NCBI GenBank assembly: GCA_041879415.1
Contig: CP090851.1
Span: forward strand, 806,001-870,000
DNA from: Vibrio chagasii
Lineage (GTDB): Bacteria > Pseudomonadota > Gammaproteobacteria > Enterobacterales > Vibrionaceae
DNA length: 64,000 nt
Direction of reading: 5' to 3'
In this document: positions 25,907 to 33,818 of the stretch, in pieces
How positions within the stretch are numbered: position 1 is the stretch's first letter
Layout of the letters: each line of letters begins with the position of its first letter
The notes under the pieces: model-generated
Told to the model about the DNA's origin: nothing
What the model saw: only the letters and a program-made list of their open reading frames with translations
Database searches by the model: none
Translations under genes and position numbers: made by a program

Positions 25907-25931
25907 AAAAAAATAACGCTCTTTGAGCGTC
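25907..25931 (-). terminator. Rho-independent terminator
   Basis: The stem ACGCTC/GAGCGT with a TTT loop and a T run on the minus strand follows the gene at 25960. Confidence 0.8.
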
Positions 25932-25959
25932 ATTTCATTTCTGATGTGATTGTATATAG

Positions 25960-26247
25960 TTATTGAACATCTAAAGCCTTTCGAAGTGTTGTAAGTTCTT
26001 CTTCTGTTAATGTAATGACTAAATCATCAACGTAGTTATCAAAGATTCGATTTACGCAATACTGTTCATCTATTTTAGTTAGTCTAAACTTATGTGTATT
26101 TCCCAACACTATGTCAAAATTAGCAAAGTTAATTCCTTTTGCTTTGCGTTTAAAGCTCTCATTAGAGAGCATAAAAACTTTACTATGGTCTTTGTGTCGT
26201 CTAGGGATTGCTTGTAAAATAATTTCTTTTAAAACGTTGTCTAACAT
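25960..26247 (-). CDS. Hypothetical protein, 95 aa
   Basis: A small soluble alpha/beta protein with a basic patch (PRRHKDH, FKRKAKG) and an acidic C-terminal helix (LTEEELTTLRKAL). The start follows AGGAGG, which overlaps the end of the IcmC-like gene only 8 bp upstream, so the two are co-transcribed. No known family. Confidence 0.65.
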   Translation of the reverse strand: MLDNVLKEIILQAIPRRHKDHSKVFMLSNESFKRKAKGINFANFDIVLGNTHKFRLTKIDEQYCVNRIFDNYVDDLVITLTEEELTTLRKALDVQ

Positions 26248-26255
26248 ACTTCCTC

Positions 26256-26933
26256 CTACTTAATAAACCCAGCGTATTTTAAAGTTTCTGTCATCATTTC
26301 TATTGTGTGTGGTAAATCTGCGACTAGAGCACAAGCAATTAGCATTAAAATAATTTCTGGATAATCCTTCTGTGAAGCACCTTCTGATTTCTTTTTTAAT
26401 TCATATATGTATCTAATAAAGTATCCAATAGCTACAAGTTGCAGTATCTCTAGAATGTTTTTGGCTTTTTCTAGTAACTCTTTTTTATGTGTTCCATTTG
26501 TTCCTTTTTCATCAAGAAATTCTTCTAAAGGTTTCATCAATTCAGAGGCATTTTGATCAAAACAAGCTGCACTTGTTTCATTAAATGCTGAACAATAAGC
26601 AGAACTTTCACCCAATGTAGATTTGACAAATAAATCTAGACTCATTTGATAGTTGAAACATAAAGCTGATGCGATAAAAGTTATAACAATTGAACTTGTA
26701 ACGTTTTTAGGATTGTTCGGATTATCAGCATTATTTTTCAGTTTTACTATTGCAATTATCATTAACATTATTCCAAGCGCAGGTGCAAGAATATCAATCA
26801 TTCCAAAGATATTACCTAGCATTTTGCTTAGGTTAGATTGTGTGCTTGTAGGGTTCGCAGCAAATGTAATGTAAGTGAAGTTTGTTACAAGCAATATAAA
26901 CATTGCCTGTATGTTTTGTTTAAGACTATTCAT
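26256..26933 (-). CDS. IcmC/DotE-like inner-membrane protein of a type IVB transfer system
   Basis: The 225-residue protein has an N-terminal signal or anchor, two membrane segments in the first half (IDILAPALGIMLMIIAIVKLK and SSIVITFIASALCFNY), a loop with two cysteines (CSAFNETSAAC), and two in the second half (ILQLVAIGYFIRYIYEL and EIILMLIACALVADL). IcmC/DotE/TraP proteins show the same four-helix order, including the QLVxxxxFIR-like helix. These are small inner-membrane components near DotA. The call rests on layout and short matches. The IcmD-like gene at 30257 strengthens it. Confidence 0.55.
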   Translation of the reverse strand: MNSLKQNIQAMFILLVTNFTYITFAANPTSTQSNLSKMLGNIFGMIDILAPALGIMLMIIAIVKLKNNADNPNNPKNVTSSIVITFIASALCFNYQMSLDLFVKSTLGESSAYCSAFNETSAACFDQNASELMKPLEEFLDEKGTNGTHKKELLEKAKNILEILQLVAIGYFIRYIYELKKKSEGASQKDYPEIILMLIACALVADLPHTIEMMTETLKYAGFIK

Positions 26934-27241
26934 TATAATTTTCCTTTTCTGTTATATGAATAGTTAAACATCACGTTTTTTTTAGTCAAACTTGTCGAAG
27001 AACGAGTTTTTATTTTTTGTTTTAGGTTGTGAATATTTTAGTTGAAGATAATTTTATTCTTGAAAATTAATTTTATCATTATAATATTTTCATGATCGAT
27101 GGTTTTTTATTCATTTAATATTTTTAGTATTAGCTTTATTTTTAAGTGTTTGACTTTAAAATGATTGTTTTATTTCTTGAATATAATGAATTAAATGGTA
27201 CTTAAATGTATAAGCACATAATTAAAGAAGGAATATATAAA

Positions 27242-28321
27242 ATGAAATTAAAAGAACTTATGATAGCTACAACAACACTTTTCACTGCATATTCTCAAGC
27301 TGCTTACTACGCAGTTGTAAACGTTCCCGTGGCTATAGGTGGCTCTGATCAACCAGAAATCTTAGTAACGAAAGACGCTCCTGAATCAACGACAGGAACT
27401 TATAAAGTATTAAACGCACAACTTTTGACGACCAACACAGTGACGAGTGATGATGGTTGTGATGTAGAGCTTTCAGGTGATGAATTCAACGGCACATTCA
27501 CTTACATCAACAATGGTTGTTCTCAGGACGATTCATTCACATTGCTAGGCACAAAAGGAGCTTTAAAAACTGTAAAGATGTGGAATATCTATAACTGTGA
27601 TTTCACTAAAAATGAATGGTTAAAAGCAGCATATGACGGTATTGATGGTCTAGTGTTTAATGCAAGATCTTGCAATATAGATGGTAGTAGAGTTCGTTAC
27701 TTGATGAGCTATGACTCGATTCCTGCTACATACTTAAAAGAAGTTAATATCAATTATAACGGGCACGAAGGAGGTTCAGGTGAGTTACCAGAGGGAGGTT
27801 CAGGTGAACTACCTGAAGGTGGTGCAGAACCTGGCATTGGAGAAGGAGCGACTGATCCCGTTTTCATATTGCCTAATATCCAAGTAATCTACGGTGATGT
27901 TGTTGTTGATAATCCGTTCTTAAAAGAAATAGATATGTCCAATCTTTATTACATCACGGGTACTAAAATTAGATTAAATCCAAATGCTGAAGAGATCTCA
28001 TTTCCAAATCTTAGAAACCTTTATGGAATACCCTTTGACGTTGAATTTTTAGGTGCAATGAGCCTAAGAGAAATTAAAATGCCAAACGTTCGATATTTAG
28101 GAACGCTTGATATTCGATACACGTTTCTTACTGACCTAAGAAATCTTGGTAATTTGCGTGAGGCACAGATCAAAGTAGGTCCAACTGATTTCTTCGGTTA
28201 TGTGCCGATCATTGACTTCCCTGATAGATACTCTCATTTTTGCTATGGTGTTAGAACATCAAAGATACAATTTGATGAAGCTCAATCACAAGCAAACGCT
28301 GTTCAAGCTTGTTCACTTTAA
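27242..28321 (+). CDS. Secreted leucine-rich-like protein with Gly-Glu linker repeats
   Basis: The ATG at 27242 is chosen because it follows GAAGGA and begins a signal peptide cleaved near SQA|AY. The mature chain of about 340 residues has an N-terminal beta-rich part with paired cysteines, a linker with two copies of GGSGELPE (about 183-203), and a C-terminal region of L-domain-like units (LKEIDMSNLYYITG, AEEISFPNLRNLYG, LREIKMPNVRYLG). The C-terminal cap FPDRYSHFC to AC matches the protein at 23810. It is transcribed alone, against the flanking leftward genes. A surface or binding role is likely; the ligand is unknown. Confidence 0.65.
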   Translation: MKLKELMIATTTLFTAYSQAAYYAVVNVPVAIGGSDQPEILVTKDAPESTTGTYKVLNAQLLTTNTVTSDDGCDVELSGDEFNGTFTYINNGCSQDDSFTLLGTKGALKTVKMWNIYNCDFTKNEWLKAAYDGIDGLVFNARSCNIDGSRVRYLMSYDSIPATYLKEVNINYNGHEGGSGELPEGGSGELPEGGAEPGIGEGATDPVFILPNIQVIYGDVVVDNPFLKEIDMSNLYYITGTKIRLNPNAEEISFPNLRNLYGIPFDVEFLGAMSLREIKMPNVRYLGTLDIRYTFLTDLRNLGNLREAQIKVGPTDFFGYVPIIDFPDRYSHFCYGVRTSKIQFDEAQSQANAVQACSL

Positions 28322-28325
28322 ATGA

Positions 28326-28353
28326 AAAACACTCCTAAGATGGAGTGTTTTTT
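28326..28353 (+). terminator. Rho-independent terminator
   Basis: The stem AAAACACTCC/GGAGTGTTTT with a TAAGAT loop and T run lies directly after the secreted-protein gene. Confidence 0.9.
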
Positions 28354-28404
28354 AGTTGATTTATTCATCTGCACGATGTGGTATTTCTTAATTAAGCATT
28401 TCAT

Positions 28405-29001
28405 TTAGCTGAAAGTCTTTTTAACTTCTAACATCTTTCTGTAATGCTTATAAAAGTTGTGTTCAGAACTAGTTAATACGGCTTTTTCTGGACAAAGATG
28501 TTTTAAACTTTCTTCGGTTTTGCATAAATCAGAACTGAATCTAGTTATACCTGCATTAAGTTTAGAAATAATTGTCTTTATAGTTTCTAGATTTTCTATT
28601 CCTATCAAAGAGATTGCTTTAGCAAGATTCTTATTGCAATATTTTAGCTGTGCTTTTATTTCGATTAATTCATTCTTTAGCTTATTTTCAGTATCTTTTC
28701 TGTATTGTTCTATTTGATGCTCAATAGAGTTAAATTTAGATTTGTTTGCACTAAGGTAGTGATTTACTTGATTGACGATCAGAGTTGTTAATTCTCTTGG
28801 AAAGATGATAGTTTGTTTCTCATTTTCAACTATTGAATCAATTCGTATTTGATTGAAATGTTCTTTAATCTCATAGTCAGTGTAAAACAGAGGTGACACA
28901 AAAAATTTTATTTCATCTGACCAACACAGACCTTGAACATTACCAAATGAAAAACTACCATTTGTTTTTTCTTTAAGTAACCTCTCTCTTAAATGTTTCA
29001 T
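28405..29001 (-). CDS. Hypothetical coiled-coil protein, 198 aa
   Basis: The start at 29001 has GAGGAA at good spacing; a longer start six codons upstream does not. The N-terminal half is mixed, and residues about 95-150 are a charged helix (EHQIEQYRKDTENKLKNELIEIKAQLKY) likely to form a coiled coil. No signal peptide or membrane segment. It is leftward, downstream of array C. Family unknown. Confidence 0.6.
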   Translation of the reverse strand: MKHLRERLLKEKTNGSFSFGNVQGLCWSDEIKFFVSPLFYTDYEIKEHFNQIRIDSIVENEKQTIIFPRELTTLIVNQVNHYLSANKSKFNSIEHQIEQYRKDTENKLKNELIEIKAQLKYCNKNLAKAISLIGIENLETIKTIISKLNAGITRFSSDLCKTEESLKHLCPEKAVLTSSEHNFYKHYRKMLEVKKTFS

Positions 29002-29162
29002 AATAAGTTCCTCTTCCAATATCTTTATTTTTTATCTCATATTTTAAAACTTAATCAAGTTCTCAGAATTGAAGGGGATTATCTTGTTTAATTGTTTTTA
29101 TTTGACTTTAGGCACTTTTCGACTAAAGCATAGGAAAATATTAATCTAAAATAGTTGGAAAA

Positions 29163-29263
29163 ATACTAGTAATTTATTTCGTATTTACTAGTAATCTTTA
29201 AAGTGAATTACTAGTAATTGATGGTTTTGGTTACTAGTAATTGTTGGAGTCTCTTACTAGTAA
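29163..29263. repeat. TTACTAGTAA array C (5 copies)
   Basis: ACTAGT cores at 29165, 29187, 29210, 29233 and 29256 (spacing 22, 23, 23, 23). This is the largest array. It fills the gap between the leftward genes at 28405 and 29337. Confidence 0.9.
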
Positions 29264-29295
29264 ACTGATATGGTGTTCATTGTAATTTTACGAGT

Positions 29296-29323
29296 AAAAA
29301 AACAGACCTGTTGAAAAGGTCTG
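29296..29323 (-). terminator. Rho-independent terminator
   Basis: The stem CAGACCT/AGGTCTG followed by a long T run on the minus strand ends the gene at 29337. Confidence 0.85.
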
Positions 29324-29336
29324 ATGTTATGGAATG

Positions 29337-29732
29337 TTATCGTCTCATAGTTTCAAATAGGTCTGTTCGATACGAAGAATCGCTCAATAGCTTTTGTACA
29401 ATGGCAGGAATTGATTGAATTAACAGTTCAATCTCTTTGTTGTTTTCACTCTTTTCAACAGTGAATGATTGAGTAGCTTCATCAAAAAGAACTTTAGCTT
29501 CACAAATTCTTCTTTCTTCATAATTGTACGCTTTGATAAAACTACTTAACAAACCATCTTTTGTTATTGAGATATTTCCGTAGAATCCGTAGTTTTGTAT
29601 TTCCTTTGAGATCTCGAAACACAACTCTGAGCAGTTGGAAAAAGTAATGAAGTATGCTGAATCATTTAAGGTTGTATCTATTGTAGAAATCTCATCTAGA
29701 GGAGATTTCATATTTTTTTCTGAGTGATTCAT
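29337..29732 (-). CDS. Hypothetical protein, 131 aa
   Basis: A soluble, acidic alpha/beta protein without recognisable motifs and with no signal peptide. It begins 19 bp after the gene at 29752 and ends at a terminator, so it is the last gene of a two-gene unit. The start is preceded by AAAAGGAC. Function unknown. Confidence 0.6.
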   Translation of the reverse strand: MNHSEKNMKSPLDEISTIDTTLNDSAYFITFSNCSELCFEISKEIQNYGFYGNISITKDGLLSSFIKAYNYEERRICEAKVLFDEATQSFTVEKSENNKEIELLIQSIPAIVQKLLSDSSYRTDLFETMRR

Positions 29733-29751
29733 TATAATAGTCCTTTTCTTA

Positions 29752-30000
29752 TTATGCTCTTAACGCTTCTTCAAGCTGAAACTTTGTATTTCTATTAAAC
29801 TTCTCCAACCCTTTAACGTTTGTTGAATTTATATTCAATTTATGACAAACAGACAAAGATAATTGTTCAATATTTGAATCCGCAATTTCTAGTATCATTC
29901 TTGAGCCAAAGATTGATTTTGTCTCAACAGATTCTTTTATGAATCTATCTCTTGATTCTTCCAGTTGACTTACTAGCTGTTTTAACTTTTCGTTTTTCAT
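29752..30000 (-). CDS. Hypothetical protein, 82 aa
   Basis: A small, mostly helical, charged protein (KLKQLVSQLEESRDRFIKES). The start follows GGAGATAC. Upstream on the minus strand lies TTGATATAAAAATATTAT, a promoter-like stretch nearly the same as those before the genes at 18160 and 34052. Array D lies further upstream. Function unknown. Confidence 0.6.
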   Translation of the reverse strand: MKNEKLKQLVSQLEESRDRFIKESVETKSIFGSRMILEIADSNIEQLSLSVCHKLNINSTNVKGLEKFNRNTKFQLEEALRA

Positions 30001-30141
30001 AATGTATCTCCATATTTAATGTGTGTATAATATTTTTATATCAAGCATAATAAAAAAATCAATAGTTACAGATATATATATGTTTGCTGTGATTGAATAA
30101 TTGCTTGTTTTAGATGTTTTTCTTCAGTATTAGTTTAGAGA

Positions 30142-30195
30142 TTACTAGTAAATTAAAAATTAATTACTAGTAATTTTAAGATTGGTTACTAGTAA
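30142..30195. repeat. TTACTAGTAA array D (3 copies)
   Basis: ACTAGT cores at 30144, 30166 and 30188 (spacing 22, 22), with a decayed fourth copy possible at about 30125. It lies between the leftward genes at 29752 and 30257. Confidence 0.85.
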
Positions 30196-30199
30196 CCAC

Positions 30200-30223
30200 A
30201 AAAAAAGCTCTACTAGGTAGAGC
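30200..30223 (-). terminator. Rho-independent terminator
   Basis: The stem GCTCTAC/GTAGAGC with a TAG loop and a T run on the minus strand follows the IcmD-like gene. Confidence 0.85.
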
Positions 30224-30256
30224 CAATTTTAAAGGAAATGTTTTAACTAATTACGA

Positions 30257-30616
30257 TTAAGAAAAGTCGTTGAATCCTCCTTTTCCGTTTCCGTCTCTTG
30301 AACTATCACCGAACAAGGTTTTTTGCATTACGTCTGAAGTAGAACCTAAACCAAATAATAAAGCTCCTGCAAGTATGAAAATCAACGGCTTGCCTAGTGG
30401 CACTTGTTGAGGGTTATCACCGTGTTTTTTCAGGTTTAAACCACCAATAATCAAGAAGACAATGCCTAGTAATGTAGAGGCTAAAACCATCATTGTTGTT
30501 ACTGCGTTTATCTGTGTTCCGATTGCTGTTGCTGTGTCTCCGATGTTACTTGCTGCAAATGAAGTTGAAGCTACTGAAGCGAGCAGACAAGTAATTAATG
30601 TTTTTATTTTATTCAT
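30257..30616 (-). CDS. IcmD/DotP-like small membrane protein of a type IVB transfer system
   Basis: The 119-residue protein has a signal peptide cleaved near SFA|AS and two membrane segments (about 38-60 and 75-97) separated by a short basic loop, KKHGDNPQQVPLGKP. IcmD/DotP proteins have the same order: a signal, a first helix ending in a K-x-H-x-DNPxQ-P-G loop, and a second helix. That loop is the strongest family signature in this element. The protein would belong to the inner-membrane part of the conjugation channel. The gene is monocistronic, with array D and a terminator behind it. Confidence 0.65.
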   Translation of the reverse strand: MNKIKTLITCLLASVASTSFAASNIGDTATAIGTQINAVTTMMVLASTLLGIVFLIIGGLNLKKHGDNPQQVPLGKPLIFILAGALLFGLGSTSDVMQKTLFGDSSRDGNGKGGFNDFS

Positions 30617-30690
30617 ATTAAAGTCCTTTTTCTGTTACTAATAACTTCAATAAAACAAATAAAATAGTTTTGTAAATAGTTTGTTTTTTT

Positions 30691-30704
30691 ATCAAAGAAC
30701 GGAA
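30691..30704 (+). promoter_or_regulatory. ATCAAAGAACGGAA motif (copy 1)
   Basis: ATCAAAGAACGGAA lies in the divergent gap between the IcmD-like gene and the gene at 30850. An inverted near copy lies about 100 bp to the right (30800), so the two could act as a pair. Confidence 0.45.
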
Positions 30705-30798
30705 GTATGGTTTTTTCTTTTATCTAATGTATTTTTTAAACTTAGATTAATTTTAAATTGCTCGTTTTTGCTTGTAAAAATATTTTAATGATTGATTG

Positions 30799-30812
30799 TT
30801 CCGCTCTTTGAT
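30799..30812 (-). promoter_or_regulatory. ATCAAAGAGCGGAA motif (copy 2, inverted)
   Basis: On the minus strand ATCAAAGAGCGGAA differs by one base from the copy at 30691. It lies about 40 bp before the start at 30850. Confidence 0.45.
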
Positions 30813-30849
30813 ATACATTGAAAGTAATAATCAAATATAGGAGAAATTA

Positions 30850-31098
30850 ATGATTAAAAGATATGAAATGATAGAGTCTGACATGTTAATTAAGGAAGTG
30901 GAATGTTTTACAAATGCTATCTTAACTATCTGTAAAGAAGAATTGGAAAGTCTTGATGAACAACAGATTCTGAAATGTAGAAAAGAGTTTTATGAGTTAG
31001 GAAAGGATTTTTATACATCTACTTGTGCAAATGAATTTGATCTTTACTCAAGAATAGAAATAATTCTAAAAAATTATGGAATAAACATAAATTATTAA
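30850..31098 (+). CDS. Hypothetical protein, 82 aa
   Basis: A small, acidic, helical protein with three cysteines and no signal peptide. The start follows TAGGAG. It is the first gene of a two-gene unit; the RCC1-type protein starts 13 bp after its stop, with AAAGGAC in the gap. It may be a cytoplasmic partner or regulator of that secreted protein. No family recognised. Confidence 0.6.
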   Translation: MIKRYEMIESDMLIKEVECFTNAILTICKEELESLDEQQILKCRKEFYELGKDFYTSTCANEFDLYSRIEIILKNYGININY

Positions 31099-31111
31099 TA
31101 AAGGACTTAAT

Positions 31112-32515
31112 ATGAAAAAGAGAACAAATACATTTTTAATGTTATCTATAGCAATGAGCTTCACTGCAAACGCTCAGTTTTATGTCATAGCTACAGGGAA
31201 ATATGAAGTTAGTGGTGAACCTACAAAAGTAGGTGAAAGAGCTGAAGAATGGTCTGTATGGGTTGACGATGGTGTTCATTACGATTGCACAGAATGGAAT
31301 CCTCACGAATCAACAATGCCATTAGATGATGTTTATACAAAGTCTAGAGACTGTGAACAAGACCAAGTAAGAGAAAGAGACATTTACTATCAATATTCTG
31401 ATGGTTCAGAATCTTTCAATCATACCGAGTTTGACTATCAAACGTTGATAGAACAAGAATCTGAACAAGCCGTAGGAACAAAACCTATCTATGTAGAGTT
31501 TGTCAAAATCGCAGCAGGTTATGACCACGCAGTAGCTCTAGATGGAATAGGTAATGTTTGGGTAGTTGGTGATAATCAGTTTGGTCAATTAGGTCTAGGC
31601 GATACAAATCATCGTTATGAGTGGGTAAAAACAAGTATTAAAGACGCTACTGACGTTTATGCAGGTTACGATTTTAGTTATATCGTCAAAGACAATGAGT
31701 TACTTAGCGCAGGTAAGAATAGTGATGGTCAACTTGCTTTAGGGCATACGAGCAACATTAACAGTTTCACAGCCACAGGCTTTAAAGATTTTACTCAAGT
31801 CGATCTAGGAACTGACTTTGCTTATGCGATTAAAGACGGAAACTTGCACGTTGTGGGTAATAACAATGCAGGGCAATTAGGAATAGGAAACAAAACTGAT
31901 AAATCTCGCTTTACACAGACTACTTATCAAGTATCTGACGTTGCAGTAGGTGGAAGTTTTGGTCAAATTTTAGTGAATGGAACGATTTACTCTACAGGAT
32001 CGGACTATAGCGGTGCTCTAGGTTTAGGTTCAACAAACTCAGTTCAAACATTCACAGCAACAAGCTTAAATGGAGTGACTGACATTGAAGCAATGATAGG
32101 CTCTTCATATGCGGTTAAAAATGGCGAGATCTATTCAGTTGGTAAGAATAACAACGGTCAGTTAGCTCTAGGTCATACAAACAATCAAAACACTTATAAA
32201 GCTACAGGCGTAACAGGATTTACAACGCTAGAAGCGAACGGTGATTCAGGTTATATGATAAAAGATGGTGATTTATACGTGGTTGGTTCTTCGTGGGGAG
32301 GACAACTAGGATTAGGCAATATGAATGATAAACATACATTCACTTTAACTCATACTGATGTAAAAGTTGTTGGGGCAGGTAACTCTTTCACATACCTAGT
32401 AGATTCAAGTAGAACGCTTAAATCGACAGGGTATAACAACAAAGGTCAACTAGGTCACGGTGATACCACTGAACGCCATAACTGGACTGATTTAGAAAAG
32501 AAACTTTATGACTAA
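31112..32515 (+). CDS. Secreted RCC1-type seven-repeat beta-propeller protein
   Basis: A signal peptide (cleavage near ANA|QF) and about 110 residues of N-terminal domain precede seven RCC1 repeats, each with the G-x-N-x-x-G-Q-L-G-L-G core (for example VVGDNQFGQLGLGDT, SAGKNSDGQLALGHT, STGYNNKGQLGHGDT). Seven blades make a complete propeller, and the last repeat ends close to the C-terminus. RCC1 propellers bind proteins or DNA. A secreted form on a conjugative element suggests surface adhesion or recipient recognition, which is inference. The mature N-terminus (QFYVIA) resembles that of the secreted protein at 27242 (AYYAVV). Confidence 0.85.
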   Translation: MKKRTNTFLMLSIAMSFTANAQFYVIATGKYEVSGEPTKVGERAEEWSVWVDDGVHYDCTEWNPHESTMPLDDVYTKSRDCEQDQVRERDIYYQYSDGSESFNHTEFDYQTLIEQESEQAVGTKPIYVEFVKIAAGYDHAVALDGIGNVWVVGDNQFGQLGLGDTNHRYEWVKTSIKDATDVYAGYDFSYIVKDNELLSAGKNSDGQLALGHTSNINSFTATGFKDFTQVDLGTDFAYAIKDGNLHVVGNNNAGQLGIGNKTDKSRFTQTTYQVSDVAVGGSFGQILVNGTIYSTGSDYSGALGLGSTNSVQTFTATSLNGVTDIEAMIGSSYAVKNGEIYSVGKNNNGQLALGHTNNQNTYKATGVTGFTTLEANGDSGYMIKDGDLYVVGSSWGGQLGLGNMNDKHTFTLTHTDVKVVGAGNSFTYLVDSSRTLKSTGYNNKGQLGHGDTTERHNWTDLEKKLYD

Positions 32516-32533
32516 CCAAAAAAACCAAAAAAG

Positions 32534-32560
32534 ACAGCACTAAATAAGTGCTGTTTTTTT
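32534..32560 (+). terminator. Rho-independent terminator
   Basis: The stem ACAGCACT/AGTGCTGT with an AAATA loop and a T run lies after the RCC1-type gene. Confidence 0.9.
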
Positions 32561-32564
32561 GTTA

Positions 32565-32703
32565 CTCCTTATATAAGGAGGTTATATAAGGAGGTCTAAA
32601 TTAAACATTACTAAATTGAATATCGCTATATTGATAATTAAAATAATAAAATTAATTTATATAATATCAAAACCATTTATATAATCATTGTTACACAACA
32701 ATG
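32565..32703. repeat. Repeat-rich non-coding region, candidate origin of replication or transfer
   Basis: The gap 32561-32878 has no gene. It contains a 16-bp palindrome CTCCTTATATAAGGAG (32565-32580) overlapping two adjacent copies of TATATAAGGAGGT (13-bp period), two copies of ATTTATATAAT 20 bp apart (32655, 32675), and the inverted repeat CATTGTT-ACAC-AACAATG (32686-32703). Direct repeats, an AT-rich stretch and a hairpin are typical of origins, but no DnaA box or known nick site is visible. Confidence 0.4.
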
Positions 32704-32878
32704 ATAAATGTCAAATAATTAACGTTGATATTTTTGCTGATAAATTGATTTGTATTGTTTTTTTGTTTTAGAATGTGTGTTTTTTGAAAGGGAGTGATTA
32801 GTTTAATAATTCTTATTTTGAGTGATTATTATGCGGAATGTAGCTTTTCATTTATATGCGAAAGAGGTTTTGACTAAT

Positions 32879-32906
32879 AAAAAAAGCAGCACTTATATTG
32901 TGCTGC
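32879..32906 (-). terminator. Terminator overlapping the end of the gene at 32893
   Basis: The stem GCAGCAC/GTGCTGC with a 7-nt loop is followed on the minus strand by a T run. The last codons and stop of the leftward gene lie inside the hairpin. Confidence 0.8.
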
Positions 32907-33201
32907 CTTCTACGTATTGTTTAAAGTCTTTATGGTTTGATAGTTCATTAAAAAGAAGCTCTTCAAGTTGTTTAGAAATGCGATAGTAGGGGAAATAATT
33001 ACTTTCACGATCTTTTTGTTTTTCTACAAGATTCATTTCTATGAGAATCTTTGTCAATGCTTGATTTGAGACTCTAGATTTTGCTAACAAAATTTGTTCT
33101 TTTGTCCTAATAGAGTTTGATTCATAGATAAACTCTACAAAATGTTTTAGTCTTAACCTCTCTAACTTCTCTTTTCTTGATTTTTGTTTGTTTATGTTCA
33201 T
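32893..33201 (-). CDS. Small basic protein, possible winged-helix DNA-binding protein
   Basis: In 102 residues there is a very basic N-terminus (NKQKSRKEKLERLRLKHF), a helix pair that could be an HTH (TKEQILLAKSRVSNQALTKILIEMNLVEKQ), and a wing-like YFPYYRIS. This looks like a winged-helix domain in the style of MarR or replication proteins, recognised only by pattern. It is the last gene of a leftward unit that starts at 34348. Confidence 0.55.
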   Translation of the reverse strand: MNINKQKSRKEKLERLRLKHFVEFIYESNSIRTKEQILLAKSRVSNQALTKILIEMNLVEKQKDRESNYFPYYRISKQLEELLFNELSNHKDFKQYVEGSTI

Positions 33202-33213
33202 AGAAGCAACCCT

Positions 33214-33816
33214 TTAAGCGATTGCTTCATCTATAGCTTTGTTAAAAGAAGATTCAAACAAGATTTCATCATAGTTTTCAAAAGAGTAACCTTCTTCAAC
33301 TTTAAGGTATTCTAAAAGTTCTTCTTTTGTAAAAACATTATCTTCATACTTAAAGAATAGAGTGTTGTTAGATTGAAATGCAATTACTGTATAGAAACTA
33401 TTTTCAGTATCAATGTCAAACTCTTCAAAATCATACTCTAAACCTTCCAGTATCGTTTTGCTAATTTCAAAACTACAATATTCAAAAGTCGTTTTGTGTT
33501 TTTTGCCAAAGCTGCGATTTTCAATAACAGTTGAATTAATCAGATCACTTTTATCAAATACAATATGTTCCATTTCTTTTCTGGATTTTTCAAACTGTTC
33601 TGACGCAAGGTGTTTGAAATGTTCATAAACTTCTTCATTGTCTATATCATATTCTTCACCAAACTCTTCTCTCATTTCACTAGGTAATGAGCAACAATTA
33701 TCAATAGTATCTTGAGCATAATATTTTTGAAACTCTTTTTCTGTTGGAAAATCTAGCTCTGCTGCATTGATAAAATATAGGTTTGATTCTTTTGTGGTTT
33801 CTTTAAACTCTTTCAT
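33214..33816 (-). CDS. Hypothetical acidic protein, 200 aa
   Basis: The protein is very rich in Glu, Asp and Phe, without signal peptide or membrane segment. The start follows GAAGGAGA, 2 bp after the stop of the previous gene, so it is in the same operon. Strong acidity may mean a DNA-mimic or chaperone-like protein; this is a guess from composition alone. No family recognised. Confidence 0.6.
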   Translation of the reverse strand: MKEFKETTKESNLYFINAAELDFPTEKEFQKYYAQDTIDNCCSLPSEMREEFGEEYDIDNEEVYEHFKHLASEQFEKSRKEMEHIVFDKSDLINSTVIENRSFGKKHKTTFEYCSFEISKTILEGLEYDFEEFDIDTENSFYTVIAFQSNNTLFFKYEDNVFTKEELLEYLKVEEGYSFENYDEILFESSFNKAIDEAIA

Positions 33817-33818
33817 TA

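Noticed and set aside
2508..30195. TTACTAGTAA arrays as a CRISPR array
   Set aside because: The repeat unit is only about 10 bp with 13-bp gaps, the arrays are short and dispersed, and no cas genes are visible.
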